Assembly (NCBI GenBank): GCA_030602185.1
Contig: JAUWAE010000004.1
Coordinates: 1-43,904 of the forward strand
Length of the DNA stretch: 43,904 nt
Source of the DNA: Comamonadaceae bacterium
GTDB taxonomy: Bacteria > Pseudomonadota > Gammaproteobacteria > Burkholderiales > Burkholderiaceae_C
Direction of reading: 5' to 3'
Below, piece by piece: positions 11,111 through 20,245 of this stretch (its first letter is position 1; each line of letters opens with the position of its first letter). The translations under genes were made by a program, and so were the position numbers. The notes under the pieces are model-generated. The model saw only the letters and a program-made list of their open reading frames with translations, had not been told where the DNA came from and did not search any database.

Positions 11111-12724
11111 TCAATGCGCCGAAAGCAGTGCAGCGACCCCGTGGTACAGCATGGCGGCCAGCACGGCCGTGGCGGGCACGGTGACGATCCACGCCGCCAC
11201 GATGCGCATCACCACCGAGCGCTTGACCAGCTCCTTCTTGTAGGCCTTTTTGAAGGCCTTGCGCTCCTTCTTGTCAAACGCCTGCACGGCAGCGTCCTGT
11301 CCGTTGGACTGGCGCGCAGCGGCCCGCTTCTTCATCTCGGCGAGCATCCGTTTTTTCTCTTCCACCGGTGCGGCCTCGAACTTGACCAGGTAGGCCTCCA
11401 CCGCCTCGCGGTCCTCGCCCTGATGACCGGCGCGCACCACGGCCTCCATCTTGGCATAGTTGACCTTGAGCAGTTCACGCAGAAATCCCACACCGAACAC
11501 GGCACCAATGGTGACGTGGGTGGTGGATACCGGCATGCCCAGCTGCGCCGCCAGGATCACCGTCAGCGTGGCGGCCATGGCGATCGAGTAAGCGCGCATC
11601 AGGTCGAGCTCGGTGATCTCCTTGCCCACCGTGAGGATGAGCCGCGAACCGTAGAGGGCCAGGCCCACCGACAGACCCAGCGCTCCCAGCACCATGATCC
11701 ACATCGGCGTGACGGCCTTGGCCGCCACCGCCCCCGACACCACCGCCTCGTAGATGGCAGCCAACGGGCCGATGGCGTTGGCCACGTCGTTGGCCCCATG
11801 GGCAAAACTCAGCAGCGCCGCCGCAAACACCAGCGGCCAGGTGAACAGGGCATTGACGCCGTCCTTGCTGTTTTTCTGGCGGCTCGCGGCGCGTGCGATG
11901 GGGCGCGAGACGAGCACGTACACCACGACCGCGATGACCAGGCCCCACACCACCGCCCAACCAAACGTCACCTTCACCAGCTGCGACGCACCTTTGAGCA
12001 GCATGTAGGTGCCAAAGGCCCAGGCCATCAGGGCCACCAGCACCGGCACCACGCGCGTGGCCGCCCGGGTCATGTCGGCCTTGTACGTGATGGAGTGTTT
12101 GATCAGGAACAGGAACCCCGCTGCGATCACCCCGCCCATCAGGGGCGAAACCACCCAGCTGGCGACGATCGAGCCGATGGTGCCCCAGTTGACCAGTCCC
12201 CAGCCACCAGCGGCAATGCCCGCTCCCATGACCGCACCGATGATGGAGTGTGTGGTCGAGACCGGCGCCCCCAGCATGGTGGCCAGGTTCAACCACAACG
12301 CACCCGCCAGCAGGGCGGACAACATCAGCCAGGTGAAACTTTGGGGATCGGCAAAGGCCTTGGCGTCGATGATGCCGCCCTTGATGGTCCCAACCACCTC
12401 ACCGCCAGCAATGATCGCGCCCAGGGCTTCAAACACCGCGGCCACCAAGATGGCCCAACCCAGTGTGATCGCCCCGGAACCCACGGCCGGGCCCATGTTG
12501 TTGGCCACGTCGTTGGCGCCGATGTTCATCGCCATGTAGCCGCCCACGGCGGCCGCCACGATAAGGAACCACAGCGCCTGGGTGCTCAACCCGGGGATGC
12601 CTTCGGCATTGAACGAGGCATAAACGCCCACGGCAATCAAAAAGGCCACGGCCGCCGCGAGGCGCAACATCTGCCGCAGGTGTTCTTCTCCCGCGCGGGT
12701 GGCGGGCTTCAAGGTCATGTTCAT
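11111..12724 (-). CDS. pit: Inorganic phosphate transporter, PiT family
   Basis: A 537-residue inner-membrane transporter of the PHO4/PiT family (low-affinity metal-phosphate:H+ symport). The internal duplication is plain: GANDVANNMGPAVGSG in the first half and GANDVANAIGPLAAIYE in the second, each with a later PVSTTHS or PVSTTHV motif. About ten to twelve hydrophobic segments are visible. Between the PVSTTHV helix and the final helix is a long charged stretch (roughly 80 residues rich in Lys, Glu and Ala), a cytoplasmic loop larger than needed for transport. Two Met codons, 12724 and 12718, are both possible starts and neither has a strong Shine-Dalgarno. No PhoU-like DUF47 partner is adjacent. 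It lies 73 bp after orn and may be read with it. Confidence 0.93.
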   Translation of the reverse strand: MNMTLKPATRAGEEHLRQMLRLAAAVAFLIAVGVYASFNAEGIPGLSTQALWFLIVAAAVGGYMAMNIGANDVANNMGPAVGSGAITLGWAILVAAVFEALGAIIAGGEVVGTIKGGIIDAKAFADPQSFTWLMLSALLAGALWLNLATMLGAPVSTTHSIIGAVMGAGIAAGGWGLVNWGTIGSIVASWVVSPLMGGVIAAGFLFLIKHSITYKADMTRAATRVVPVLVALMAWAFGTYMLLKGASQLVKVTFGWAVVWGLVIAVVVYVLVSRPIARAASRQKNSKDGVNALFTWPLVFAAALLSFAHGANDVANAIGPLAAIYEAVVSGAVAAKAVTPMWIMVLGALGLSVGLALYGSRLILTVGKEITELDLMRAYSIAMAATLTVILAAQLGMPVSTTHVTIGAVFGVGFLRELLKVNYAKMEAVVRAGHQGEDREAVEAYLVKFEAAPVEEKKRMLAEMKKRAAARQSNGQDAAVQAFDKKERKAFKKAYKKELVKRSVVMRIVAAWIVTVPATAVLAAMLYHGVAALLSAH

Positions 12725-12797
12725 GGTGTGTGCTTGTTGTCACCCCGCCGGCCCTCTGTCGTGGCGCGGTCGAAAGCGTCGGGAAAGACCAGTGTGA

Positions 12798-13391
12798 TCA
12801 GCGCAGGAAATGGTGTCGGTAATGCTCCAGTTCGTCAATCGACTCGTGCACGTCGGCCAGCGCCGTGTGCTTCTGGTGCTTCTTGAACGCCGCGTACACC
12901 TCGGGGCGCCAGCGCTTGGCCAGCTCCTTCAGGGTGCTCACGTCCAGGTTGCGGTAATGGAAGTAGGCCTCGAGCTTGGGCATGTAGCGCACCAGAAAAC
13001 GCCGGTCCTGGCCAATGGTGTTGCCGCACATGGGCGAGGCGCTGCGCGGCACGTAGCACTGGATGAAGGCCAGCAGCTGGGCCTCGGCATCGGCCTCGGT
13101 CAGGGTGCTGGCCTTGACCTTGTCGATCAGACCGCTGCGGCCATGGGCCCCCTTGTTCCAGTTGTCCATGGCGTCGAGCACGGCATCGCTCTGGTGGATC
13201 ACCAGCACCGGGCCCTCGACGCGGGGGGTCAGCTGCGGGCCGGTCACCACAACGGCAATCTCGAGCAGCCGCTCCTTGTCCGGATCGAGCCCGCTCATTT
13301 CGCAGTCGATCCAGACCAGGTTCTGGTCACTCTTGTTCAGTACCGCGGCGGCCTCGGCATCGGGGGCCACCGCTTCGGGGATGGAAGTCAT
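12798..13391 (-). CDS. orn: Oligoribonuclease
   Basis: A 197-residue DEDDh 3'-5' exonuclease that finishes RNA decay by cleaving 2-5-mers, and in many bacteria cleaves pGpG made by EAL phosphodiesterases. The catalytic residues are visible: [11 protein letters not shown] (Asp29, Glu31), the central Asp in [15 protein letters not shown], and [14 protein letters not shown] at the C-terminus (His and Asp). The N-terminal 22 residues are an extension before the conserved [13 protein letters not shown] 13391 is the only upstream start, and a shorter form is possible but has no obvious Met. It is divergent from the M48 peptidase gene (59-bp spacer). DNA polymerase III epsilon is excluded by length and motif spacing. 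Confidence 0.95.
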   Translation of the reverse strand: MTSIPEAVAPDAEAAAVLNKSDQNLVWIDCEMSGLDPDKERLLEIAVVVTGPQLTPRVEGPVLVIHQSDAVLDAMDNWNKGAHGRSGLIDKVKASTLTEADAEAQLLAFIQCYVPRSASPMCGNTIGQDRRFLVRYMPKLEAYFHYRNLDVSTLKELAKRWRPEVYAAFKKHQKHTALADVHESIDELEHYRHHFLR

Positions 13392-13450
13392 GGGGCGTGA
13401 TTTTCGCCGATCCGGCGCACGGGCCGACCAGTTTCGCTAGACTCACGCGC

Positions 13451-14728
13451 ATGACTGTTGTTTCAACCCCATCCGCCACCGTCTGGACGGCGCTGTTCTG
13501 CGTGATGTTGCTGGCCGGGCTGCTGACGCGCCTGTGGCTGGCGCAGCGGCAGGTGCGCCACGTGGCACGCCACCGAGGCGCCGTGCCCGCCACGTTTGCC
13601 GGCACGGTCGATTTGGTGGCCCACCAGAAAGCCGCCGATTACACCGCGGCCAAGGTGCGCTTCGGGGTGATCGAGTCGGCCTTTGCGGCCGCCGTGCTGG
13701 TGGGCTGGACGCTGCTGGGCGGGCTGGACGCACTCAACCTCGCCTTGCACAGCGTGCTGGGAGCCGGCATGGTGCAGCAGCTGGCCCTGCTGGGTGGGTT
13801 CTTCCTCATTGGGGGGCTGCTGGAAGGGCCACTGGCCTGGTACCGCGCCTTCCGGCTGGAGCAGCGCTTCGGCTTCAACAAGATGACGCTGGGCCTGTGG
13901 CTGAGCGACGGGATCAAGGGCGCCTGCGTGGGTGCACTCATCGGGCTGCCCATTGCGGCGCTGGTCCTGTGGCTGATGGAAGCGGCTGGCAGCCTCTGGT
14001 GGCTCTGGGCCTGGGCGGTGTGGATGGCGTTCAACCTGCTGCTGCTGGTGCTGTACCCCACGCTGATTGCCCCACTCTTCAACAAGTTCGAGCCGTTGCA
14101 GGACGCGGCCTTGCGCCAGCGCATTGAAGGCCTGATGGCCCGCTGCGGCTTCACCGCCAAGGGCTTGTTCGTGATGGACGGCAGCAAGCGCAGCGCGCAC
14201 GCCAACGCCTATTTCACCGGCTTCGGGCCAGCCAAACGGGTGGTGTTCTTCGACACCCTGCTGCAACGGCTGGCACCGGGCGAGATCGATGCTGTGCTGG
14301 CCCACGAGCTCGGCCACTTCAAGCACCGGCACATCGCCAAGCGCCTGGTGACGATGTTTGCCGTGAGCCTGGCCGGGTTTGCACTGCTGGGCTGGCTGTC
14401 GAGCCAGGTCTGGTTCTACACCGGGCTTGGGGTCACGCCCAACTTCACCAGTGCCAACAGCGCCCTGGCCCTGCTGCTGTTCCTCAGCGTCGTGCCCTTG
14501 TTCGCCTTTTTCATCACGCCGCTGACCAGCCACTTGTCGCGCCAGCACGAGTTCGAGGCCGACGCCTACGCGGTGCAACACGCCAACGGGCACGACCTGG
14601 CCCAGGCGCTGCTCAAGCTCTACAAGGACAACGCCAGCACCCTCACCCCCGACCCACTGTTCGTGAAGTTCTATTACTCCCACCCCCCGGCGGCCGAGCG
14701 GCTGGCCCGCCTGCCCGGGGTGGCATGA
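13451..14728 (+). CDS. M48 (STE24/HtpX-like) membrane zinc metallopeptidase
   Basis: A 425-residue integral membrane protease of the M48A/CAAX prenyl protease 1-like family. The zinc motif HELGHFKHRH lies at about residues 285-294, with the third ligand in the downstream motif HEFEADAYAV. An N-terminal M48 extension with several helices precedes it (MLLAGLLTRLWL; VWTAL region; LLGGFFLIGG; LLLLVLYPTLIAPLFNKFEPL), and two hydrophobic segments follow HELGH. The family cleaves misfolded or prenylated membrane proteins; the bacterial substrate is unknown. I chose ATG 13451 because the frame upstream (from 13397) has no family match. The stop overlaps rsgA by 4 bp (ATGA), so the two are coupled. 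The conserved orn-M48-rsgA order supports vertical inheritance. Confidence 0.9.
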   Translation: MTVVSTPSATVWTALFCVMLLAGLLTRLWLAQRQVRHVARHRGAVPATFAGTVDLVAHQKAADYTAAKVRFGVIESAFAAAVLVGWTLLGGLDALNLALHSVLGAGMVQQLALLGGFFLIGGLLEGPLAWYRAFRLEQRFGFNKMTLGLWLSDGIKGACVGALIGLPIAALVLWLMEAAGSLWWLWAWAVWMAFNLLLLVLYPTLIAPLFNKFEPLQDAALRQRIEGLMARCGFTAKGLFVMDGSKRSAHANAYFTGFGPAKRVVFFDTLLQRLAPGEIDAVLAHELGHFKHRHIAKRLVTMFAVSLAGFALLGWLSSQVWFYTGLGVTPNFTSANSALALLLFLSVVPLFAFFITPLTSHLSRQHEFEADAYAVQHANGHDLAQALLKLYKDNASTLTPDPLFVKFYYSHPPAAERLARLPGVA

Positions 14729-15633
14729 GCGTGGCAACATCCTCCCAGACCGGCCTGGTGGTGGCCACGCACGGCCGCCATTGCCTGGTGGAAACCGAGG
14801 GCGGTGAACGCCTGATCTGCCACCCGCGCGGCAAAAAGAGCCAAGCCGTCGTGGGCGATCGGGTGGCTTGGCGCGCGAGCGGCGACGAGGGCCTGATCGA
14901 AGCTGTGCTGCCGCGGCGCAACCTGCTGTACCGGCAAGACGAAATCCGCACCAAATCTTTCGCCGCCAACCTTGACCAGGTGCTGGTGTTGCTGGCGGCA
15001 GAGCCCGAGTTCTCCGAAGGCCAGCTCATGCGGGCGCTGATCGCCGCCCATGCCGCCGGCATCCCGGTGGTGGTGGTGCTCAACAAACGCGACCTGCAGC
15101 CGCTGTTCGACCGCGCCTGGCAGCGGCTTGCCCCTTATTGCGCCATGGGCCAGGTGGTATTGCCATTGAGCCTCACGGCCGATGACGGCAGCCTCACCGC
15201 GCTGCAAGCCCAATTGCTGGGGCGCACCACCCTGGTGATGGGGCCGTCGGGCGCTGGCAAAAGCACGTTGGTGAACCGCCTGATCCCACACGCCCAGGCG
15301 CAGACCGGTGAAATCTCGCGGGCCCTCAATTCGGGGCGGCACACCACCACCTCGACCACCTGGTACTGGCTGGACGACGCCCACCAGACCGCGCTGATCG
15401 ACTCACCCGGTTTCCAGGAATTTGGGCTCTACCACCTGGAGGCCGCCGAACTGGCGCAACACTTGCCGGATTTCGCCCCTTACCTGGGCCAATGCCGTTT
15501 CTACAATTGCAGCCACCTGCACGAGCCTGGTTGTGCCGTGCGCGCGGCGGTCGAAGCGGGCCACATATCGGCCCAACGCTACCGGCTGTACGGCGAACTC
15601 CACGCCGAACTCTCGCAGGCGCGCCGCTACTGA
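14725..15633 (+). CDS. rsgA: Small ribosomal subunit biogenesis GTPase RsgA
   Basis: A 302-residue circularly permuted GTPase that helps mature the 30S subunit. It has an N-terminal OB fold (about 1-70, with HCLVETEGGERLICHPRGKK and VGDRV), then the permuted G domain: G4 NKRD (about 116-119), G1 GPSGAGKST (173-181), a G2-region stretch SGRHTTTSTT, and G3 DSPGF. The C-terminal zinc knuckle is seen in CRFYNCSHLHEPGCAV. No long N-terminal extension is present. The ATG is within the stop of the M48 gene. The gene ends 10 bp from the convergent CobD-like gene, and no terminator is visible between them. Confidence 0.95.
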   Translation: MSVATSSQTGLVVATHGRHCLVETEGGERLICHPRGKKSQAVVGDRVAWRASGDEGLIEAVLPRRNLLYRQDEIRTKSFAANLDQVLVLLAAEPEFSEGQLMRALIAAHAAGIPVVVVLNKRDLQPLFDRAWQRLAPYCAMGQVVLPLSLTADDGSLTALQAQLLGRTTLVMGPSGAGKSTLVNRLIPHAQAQTGEISRALNSGRHTTTSTTWYWLDDAHQTALIDSPGFQEFGLYHLEAAELAQHLPDFAPYLGQCRFYNCSHLHEPGCAVRAAVEAGHISAQRYRLYGELHAELSQARRY

Positions 15634-15643
15634 CGGCGCGCGC

Positions 15644-16579
15644 TCACACCAGCCGGGCGAATGTCCCGAGCGCCAGCAGCAGCAGCCACAGCACCACGCT
15701 GCGCCACACCAGGCCGACGACGCTGGCCAAGTGAGCGAGCTGCGGCTCCCGACCATCCACCACTGGACTGGCCGGCCCCATACCGGCACCGCCCAGGGCC
15801 TGACCACCAAGCCGCACATTGATGGCCCCAGCGGTGGCCGCCAGCAGGATGCCGTCGTTCGGATCACTGAAATGGCGGGCCTCCTGGCGCCAGTTGGCCA
15901 CGGCTTCCTCGAAGTTGCCCACCACCGCGAAACCCAGCGCCGTGGCGCGCACCGGGCCCGCGTCCACCCAATGCCAGGCCCGCTGGGCGGCACCCTGGGC
16001 CGGCTCGCTCGGCGGGTCATCGGCCTTGGCACTCCAGGCGCGCGAGACGTATTCGCTCAGGCGGTAGAGCACAGCACCTGCCGGCCCCAGACCCAACAAC
16101 GCCAGCACCACGAAACACACCAGCACACCGAACACGTGCCGGTGGGCCTGCAGCACCGCATGCTCAATCACGTGGCGCAGCAACTCCTGCCGCGGCAGCT
16201 GATGGACCTCCACGCCGCGCCAGCGGGCAAGCGCAGCCCGGGCACCGGCCTCGTCACCGGATTCCAACGCCTCGCGGATGGCGGTGAAATGGTGGCTGAA
16301 CTGCCGAAAGCCCAGCGTGAGGTAGAGCACCAGCACCAGCCAGGCAAAGCCCAGCAGCAGACTCCAATGCGCCAGCACGGCATACACCGCAGCCGAGAGC
16401 GCGGCAGGTCCCACGACCGCTGCCAGCCACACCAGCCAGCCGTGGTGGCGCTGGCCCGCGTCCAGGGTGCGCCGGACCCACCGCACCCACCCCTGCATCC
16501 CACCGTGGACCGGGTTGTCGGGCGCCAGCGGTCGCGCCTGCTCCAGCAACAAAGCCAGAAAAATCGCGAAAAAACTCAT
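15644..16579 (-). CDS. CobD/CbiB (AmpE)-like integral membrane protein
   Basis: A 311-residue membrane protein that I recognise as the CobD/CbiB-family type often found next to rsgA in Burkholderiales. It starts MSFFAIFLALLLEQARPL and has further hydrophobic stretches (LVWLAAVVGPAALSAAVYAVL, LLLGFAWLVLVLYLTLGF, HVFGVLVCFVVLALLGLGPAGAVLYRL, WRSVVLWLLLLALGTF). True CbiB makes adenosylcobinamide phosphate, but no other cobalamin gene is nearby and AmpE-like relatives lack that role, so the function is unassigned. I chose ATG 16579 over GTG 16603 because MSFF matches the family start; a GCCGGC inverted repeat lies just upstream. Its stop is 10 bp from that of rsgA. Confidence 0.75.
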   Translation of the reverse strand: MSFFAIFLALLLEQARPLAPDNPVHGGMQGWVRWVRRTLDAGQRHHGWLVWLAAVVGPAALSAAVYAVLAHWSLLLGFAWLVLVLYLTLGFRQFSHHFTAIREALESGDEAGARAALARWRGVEVHQLPRQELLRHVIEHAVLQAHRHVFGVLVCFVVLALLGLGPAGAVLYRLSEYVSRAWSAKADDPPSEPAQGAAQRAWHWVDAGPVRATALGFAVVGNFEEAVANWRQEARHFSDPNDGILLAATAGAINVRLGGQALGGAGMGPASPVVDGREPQLAHLASVVGLVWRSVVLWLLLLALGTFARLV

Positions 16580-16640
16580 GCCGGCATCATAGCCGGCTGT
16601 CACTGCTGCCCCAACCGCGGTGGACAGGGATTACCCGCAC

Positions 16641-17300
16641 TCAAGCACTGAGGAAGCGGTACAGGTTGCGCAGCATGGCCGCTGTGGCACCCCAGATGAA
16701 GCGCTCGCGCGCGCCATCGCGGTAGGGCATGGAGAACCACTGGCGAGGCTGGCCCTCCCACAGCATTTCATGGCGGCGGTGGTGGGCCGGGTCCATCAGA
16801 AAGGCCAGCGGTACCTCGAACGCCTCGGCCACCTCGTGGGGGTTGGGCCGTACCGCGGCGTGTGCCGGCACCAGCGCCACCACTGGCGTGACCACGAACG
16901 CCGTCGCCGTCACGTACTCGGGCAAGCTGCCGAGCACTTCAAGGTCGGCGGGATCCAGCCCGACCTCTTCATGCGCTTCGCGCACCGCCGCCGCCGTGGC
17001 GGAACGGTCGTGCGGGTCGATCTTGCCGCCAGGAAAAGCGATCTGTCCAGCGTGGGTCGGCAGGTGTGCGGTACGTTCCGTCAGCAGGACGGTTGGCTCG
17101 TCGCGCAGGAACACCGGCACCAGGACCGCTGCATGCCGCGGCGGGTGATCGGTGAAACGGGGCTCTCGGCGGACCTCCGGCTCCCAGACGGGCGGCATCA
17201 GGAAGCGGGCACGCAATGCCTCGGCCGTCAGGCCCTGGGGCAACACCCGGGGTAGGTGGTCGTCAACGCCGACGACCGGCACGGTGGAAGGATCAAACAT
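16641..17300 (-). CDS. NUDIX hydrolase, CoA pyrophosphatase (NudL/NUDT7) type
   Basis: A 219-residue NUDIX protein. It carries the CoA-type upstream motif LLTERTAHLPTHAGQIAFPG joined to a NUDIX box GGKIDPHDRSATAAAVREAHEEVGL (about residues 94-117), which retains the REAHEEVGL core, so divalent metal binding is expected. The predicted reaction is CoA or acyl-CoA to 3',5'-ADP and 4'-phosphopantetheine. The C-terminal FIWGATAAMLRNLYRFL also fits the family. The start ATG 17300 is divergent from the helix-hairpin-helix gene. It lies 61 bp upstream of the CobD-like gene on the same strand and could share a transcript. Substrate assignment rests on motif alone. Confidence 0.85.
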   Translation of the reverse strand: MFDPSTVPVVGVDDHLPRVLPQGLTAEALRARFLMPPVWEPEVRREPRFTDHPPRHAAVLVPVFLRDEPTVLLTERTAHLPTHAGQIAFPGGKIDPHDRSATAAAVREAHEEVGLDPADLEVLGSLPEYVTATAFVVTPVVALVPAHAAVRPNPHEVAEAFEVPLAFLMDPAHHRRHEMLWEGQPRQWFSMPYRDGARERFIWGATAAMLRNLYRFLSA

Positions 17301-17394
17301 GGACGAGAGTATGGCGCCGCCCGGCCCGCCGCCGCGGGCGCTTGCGTTACAGTACGGTCGAAATTGTGCAACGACACAGTACAGGGAGAACTCG

Positions 17395-17763
17395 ATGAAC
17401 CACTACCGCCACCTGCGCGACTGGGTGCTGGCCAGCTTCGCATGGCTGCTGCTGCCCGCCTTCGCCGCCCTCGACGCCAACCAAGCGCCCGCCGACGATT
17501 TGATGACCCTCAAGGGCGTGGGGCCTCGCACCAGTGCCCGCATCGTCGAGGCCCGGCAAGCCGGCCCGTTCCGCGACTGGCCCGACCTGATCCGGCGGGT
17601 CCAGGGCATCGGCCCGGCGACGGCCGCCAAGCTGTCCTCGCAAGGCCTGCGCATCCATGGCCTTGCTTATGATGCACCCGACACGGGTCCCGCGGCTGCC
17701 CCAGTGAGTGAGTGGCGCCCCATGGTGCCCCGGCCATTGGAGCCGGTGCGCCAACCTCGGTAA
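17395..17763 (+). CDS. Exported helix-hairpin-helix protein, ComEA-like
   Basis: A small protein of 122 residues. An N-terminal signal-like segment (about 8-25, VLASFAWLLLPAFAAL) is followed by a ComEA-type (HhH)2 module at about 27-85: LDANQAPADDLMTLKGVGPRTSARIVEARQ and then DLIRRVQGIGPATAAKLSSQGL. A Pro-rich tail completes it. The family binds double-stranded DNA in the periplasm and in competent species helps take up DNA; here there is no other competence gene, so that role is inferred. ATG 17395 has an AGGGAG ribosome site about seven bases upstream. The longer frame from 17152 overlaps the divergent NUDIX gene and is rejected. Confidence 0.85.
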   Translation: MNHYRHLRDWVLASFAWLLLPAFAALDANQAPADDLMTLKGVGPRTSARIVEARQAGPFRDWPDLIRRVQGIGPATAAKLSSQGLRIHGLAYDAPDTGPAAAPVSEWRPMVPRPLEPVRQPR

Positions 17764-17797
17764 TGCATTTCGTGCATGACATGATCCCGCCTTGGCC

Positions 17798-17827
17798 TTG
17801 GACAAGCCGCAGTCCAGCCACTAAGCT
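17798..17827 (+). promoter_or_regulatory. Possible sigma70-like promoter of gdhA
   Basis: TTGGAC (17798-17803) and TAAGCT (17822-17827) are spaced by 18 bp, 29 bp before the ATG. Each hexamer is moderately close to consensus. A short inverted repeat (TGGAC...GTCCA) lies between them, and another (ATGCA...TGCAT) at 17763-17777 follows the previous stop codon. Confidence 0.3.
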
Positions 17828-17856
17828 CAAGGCCATGTTCCACTAGCGCCTTGGCC

Positions 17857-19158
17857 ATGCACACTCCTGCCGCCCCCAGTTCCGTCCACGCCCTGCCCTC
17901 CTACCTGCAGGCCGATCACCTCGGCCCCTGGGGGATCTTCCTGCAGCAGGTCGACCGCGTCACGCCTTACCTGGGCGACCTGGCCCGCTGGGTAGAAACG
18001 CTCAAACGACCCAAGCGCATGCTGATCGTTGACGTGCCCATCCACCTCGACAACGGCACCGTGGCGCACTTCGAAGGCTACCGCGTGCAGCACAACACGT
18101 CCCGCGGACCGGGCAAAGGCGGCGTCCGCTTCCACCAGGACGTGACGCTGTCGGAAGTGATGGCGCTGGCGGCCTGGATGTCGATCAAGAACGCCGCGGT
18201 CAACGTGCCTTACGGCGGTGCCAAAGGCGGCATCCGGGTCGATCCGCGCCAGTTGTCGGCCTCCGAACTGGAACGCGTGACCCGCCGGTACACGAGCGAG
18301 ATCGGACTCATCATCGGCCCGACCAAGGACATCCCGGCCCCCGACGTCAACACCAACGAACAGGTCATGGCGTGGATGATGGACACCTACTCCATGAACG
18401 TGGGCGAGACGGCCACCGGCGTGGTGACGGGTAAACCAGTGGACCTCGGTGGCTCGCTCGGACGGCGTGAGGCCACAGGCCGCGGGGTGTTCACCGTGGG
18501 CGTGGAGGCGGCACGGCGCCTAGGACTGGAAATCAACGGCGCCACCGTGGCGGTCCAGGGCTTTGGCAACGTGGGGGGCGTGTCGGCCCGCCTGTTTGCC
18601 GAAGCGGGCGCGCGCATCGTTGCTGTGCAGGACCATGGCGGCACGGTGTACCGTGCCGCCGGCCTCGACGTGGCCGCTCTGACGGCCCATGTCGCGCGCC
18701 ATGGCAGCGTCGCCGGGTTCGAGCACGCAGAGACACTGGCACAGGACCGTTTCTGGGACGTTCCTTGCGACATCCTGATCCCGGCAGCGCTGGAGCAGCA
18801 GATCACGGCCGTCAATGCAGGGCGCCTGCAGGCCCGACTCGTGATCGAAGGCGCCAACGGGCCGACCACGCCCGAGGCCGACGACATCCTGAACGACCGC
18901 GGCGTGCTGGTGGTCCCCGACGTGATCGCCAACGCCGGTGGCGTGACGGTGAGCTACTTCGAATGGGTGCAGGACTTCTCCAGCTTTTTCTGGAGCGAAG
19001 ACGAAATCAACGACCGCCTGATCCGGATCATGCGCGGCGCCTTCGACGCCGTCTGGCAGATCGCCGCGGAGCACCATGTGAGCTTGCGCACCGCCACCTT
19101 CATCGTGGCCTGCCGACGCATCCTGCGCGCCCGCGACCTCCGTGGCCTCTACCCTTGA
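17857..19158 (+). CDS. gdhA: Glutamate dehydrogenase, Glu/Leu/Phe/Val dehydrogenase family
   Basis: A 433-residue hexameric-type glutamate dehydrogenase, about the usual length for the NAD-linked form of this class. It interconverts glutamate with 2-oxoglutarate and ammonia. The substrate region contains [11 protein letters not shown] and [14 protein letters not shown], which hold the key lysines, and [20 protein letters not shown] with the catalytic Asp region. A Rossmann domain follows with [10 protein letters not shown], and the C-terminal part has [14 protein letters not shown] and [15 protein letters not shown] start at ATG 17857; the TTG six bases upstream is in frame but less likely. 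NAD or NADP use is inferred from family resemblance, not tested. The gene stands alone and converges on the DUF1178 gene, ten bases away. Confidence 0.93.
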   Translation: MHTPAAPSSVHALPSYLQADHLGPWGIFLQQVDRVTPYLGDLARWVETLKRPKRMLIVDVPIHLDNGTVAHFEGYRVQHNTSRGPGKGGVRFHQDVTLSEVMALAAWMSIKNAAVNVPYGGAKGGIRVDPRQLSASELERVTRRYTSEIGLIIGPTKDIPAPDVNTNEQVMAWMMDTYSMNVGETATGVVTGKPVDLGGSLGRREATGRGVFTVGVEAARRLGLEINGATVAVQGFGNVGGVSARLFAEAGARIVAVQDHGGTVYRAAGLDVAALTAHVARHGSVAGFEHAETLAQDRFWDVPCDILIPAALEQQITAVNAGRLQARLVIEGANGPTTPEADDILNDRGVLVVPDVIANAGGVTVSYFEWVQDFSSFFWSEDEINDRLIRIMRGAFDAVWQIAAEHHVSLRTATFIVACRRILRARDLRGLYP

Positions 19159-19168
19159 AGCCAGGGTG

Positions 19169-19642
19169 TCATTGCAGCGTTGTCTTGAAAAGGTCGAGGT
19201 CGGGCAGCGGCAGCAGTTCGACCCCCTCTTCCAACAGGTCTTGCGCTTGCTCCAGTGTGGCCCGGCCGCGGATGTCCCGCGCCGGCGTGTCACCACGGTG
19301 GATGCGCCGCGCCTCCTCGGCGAATCGGTCCCCCACGTCCTCGGTACGGGCGGAGATGGTGCGCATGGCCTGCCACCACACCGCCTGCAATTCGGCCGGC
19401 AGACCCGCAGACGCCACCTCAGCTGGGGGGCGTTGGGGAACGGTTGTGTCTGGGGCGGCTGTTCGCGGTTGAGTGGCCCCCAGGTTGAGTCGCGGGGCAC
19501 TCAAGCGCTTTTCCACGCCCGCATCGCCGCACACCGGACACGTCAGCCGCCCGGTATCGCGCTGCTGCTGGTAGTCGGTTTCCGAGCCAAACCAGCCTTC
19601 GAACACGTGCCCCTTCGAACAGCCCAGGTCCAGCACCTTCAT
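19169..19642 (-). CDS. DUF1178 family protein
   Basis: A 157-residue protein of unknown function. It begins MKVLDLGCSKGHVFEGWF and contains a CxxC pair (LTCPVCGDAGVEKRLSAP) together with an earlier Cys, suggesting a small zinc site. A Pro/Ala/Thr-rich middle and an acidic C-terminus (FAEEARRIHRG, the DLLEEGVELLPLPD segment) match the DUF1178 pattern as I know it. Its ATG overlaps the stop of the preceding NUDIX gene by 4 bp (ATGA), so they are coupled. It is the last gene of the long run that begins at rpsO. I do not assign a function. Confidence 0.8.
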   Translation of the reverse strand: MKVLDLGCSKGHVFEGWFGSETDYQQQRDTGRLTCPVCGDAGVEKRLSAPRLNLGATQPRTAAPDTTVPQRPPAEVASAGLPAELQAVWWQAMRTISARTEDVGDRFAEEARRIHRGDTPARDIRGRATLEQAQDLLEEGVELLPLPDLDLFKTTLQ

Positions 19643-20235
19643 CCCGACACCTCCACCCACTCCAGCGTCCAGTCACCGCGCAGCACGTTCTGCAGCCAGA
19701 GGGCACCGGTGAGGGTTTTCGCGTCAGTGATCAATCCGTCTCGGCAAGCCTGCAACAACTCCTGTGGCGTCACCGACAGCACATCCAGGAACTCGCCCTC
19801 GTCCAACTGGCGGGGCCCCAAGGTCAGGCCGCGGGCAAACCAGATGTCAATGAACTCCGTGGCGTAGGAAATGACCGGATGCAACACCCCGGCGCGCGCC
19901 CACCACCGGGCGCGGTAACCGGTTTCTTCCTGCAGTTCACGACGGGCACAGTCCAGAACCGGCTCACCCGGGTCCAGTTTGCCAGCCGGAAATTCCAACA
20001 TGGCGCGGTGCAGCGGGTAGCGGTATTGCCGCTCCAGTACCACCCGACCGTCGTCGAGCAGTGGAACCACCATGACCGCCCCGGGATGAACCACGTACTC
20101 GCGGGTCGTCTCGCGGCCGTCTGGCAAACGCACCGTGTCGCGGCACGCGTGCAGAAAGTGCCCGCGAAACACCGTCTCGCTGTGCAGCGTGGTTTCTTTC
20201 AGGTGGGGCGGCTGGAGTTCGGGCAACAGCAGCAT
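19639..20235 (-). CDS. NUDIX hydrolase, ADP-ribose pyrophosphatase-like
   Basis: A 198-residue NUDIX enzyme. The box GKLDPGEPVLDCARRELQEETGY (about residues 94-116) matches GX5EX7REUXEEXGU fully. It is preceded by VVPLLDDGRVVLERQYRYPLHRAMLEFPAG, typical of ADP-ribose pyrophosphatases (NudF/YffH type) that make AMP and ribose-5-phosphate. The start at ATG 20235 (MLLLPELQPPHLKE) avoids overlap with the DUF2818 gene, which ends 10 bp upstream; the longer frame to 20277 would overlap it. The position immediately after nuoN-DUF2818 suggests co-transcription with Complex I, and possibly a role in clearing NAD-derived ADP-ribose, which is inference. Confidence 0.85.
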   Translation of the reverse strand: MLLLPELQPPHLKETTLHSETVFRGHFLHACRDTVRLPDGRETTREYVVHPGAVMVVPLLDDGRVVLERQYRYPLHRAMLEFPAGKLDPGEPVLDCARRELQEETGYRARWWARAGVLHPVISYATEFIDIWFARGLTLGPRQLDEGEFLDVLSVTPQELLQACRDGLITDAKTLTGALWLQNVLRGDWTLEWVEVSG

Positions 20236-20245
20236 GGCCTCTGCC

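Noticed and set aside
8642-12886. A very long plus-strand open frame of 1,414 codons
   Set aside because: It lies antisense to the helicase, Pit and the end of orn and reads through the EAL gene in another frame. The translation is His/Gly/Gln/Arg-rich without any domain, the usual result of GC-rich codon bias.
15644-16579. True cobalamin biosynthesis CobD
   Set aside because: No other cobalamin genes lie nearby, and the neighbourhood matches the CobD/AmpE-like membrane protein of unknown role, so the symbol was not given.
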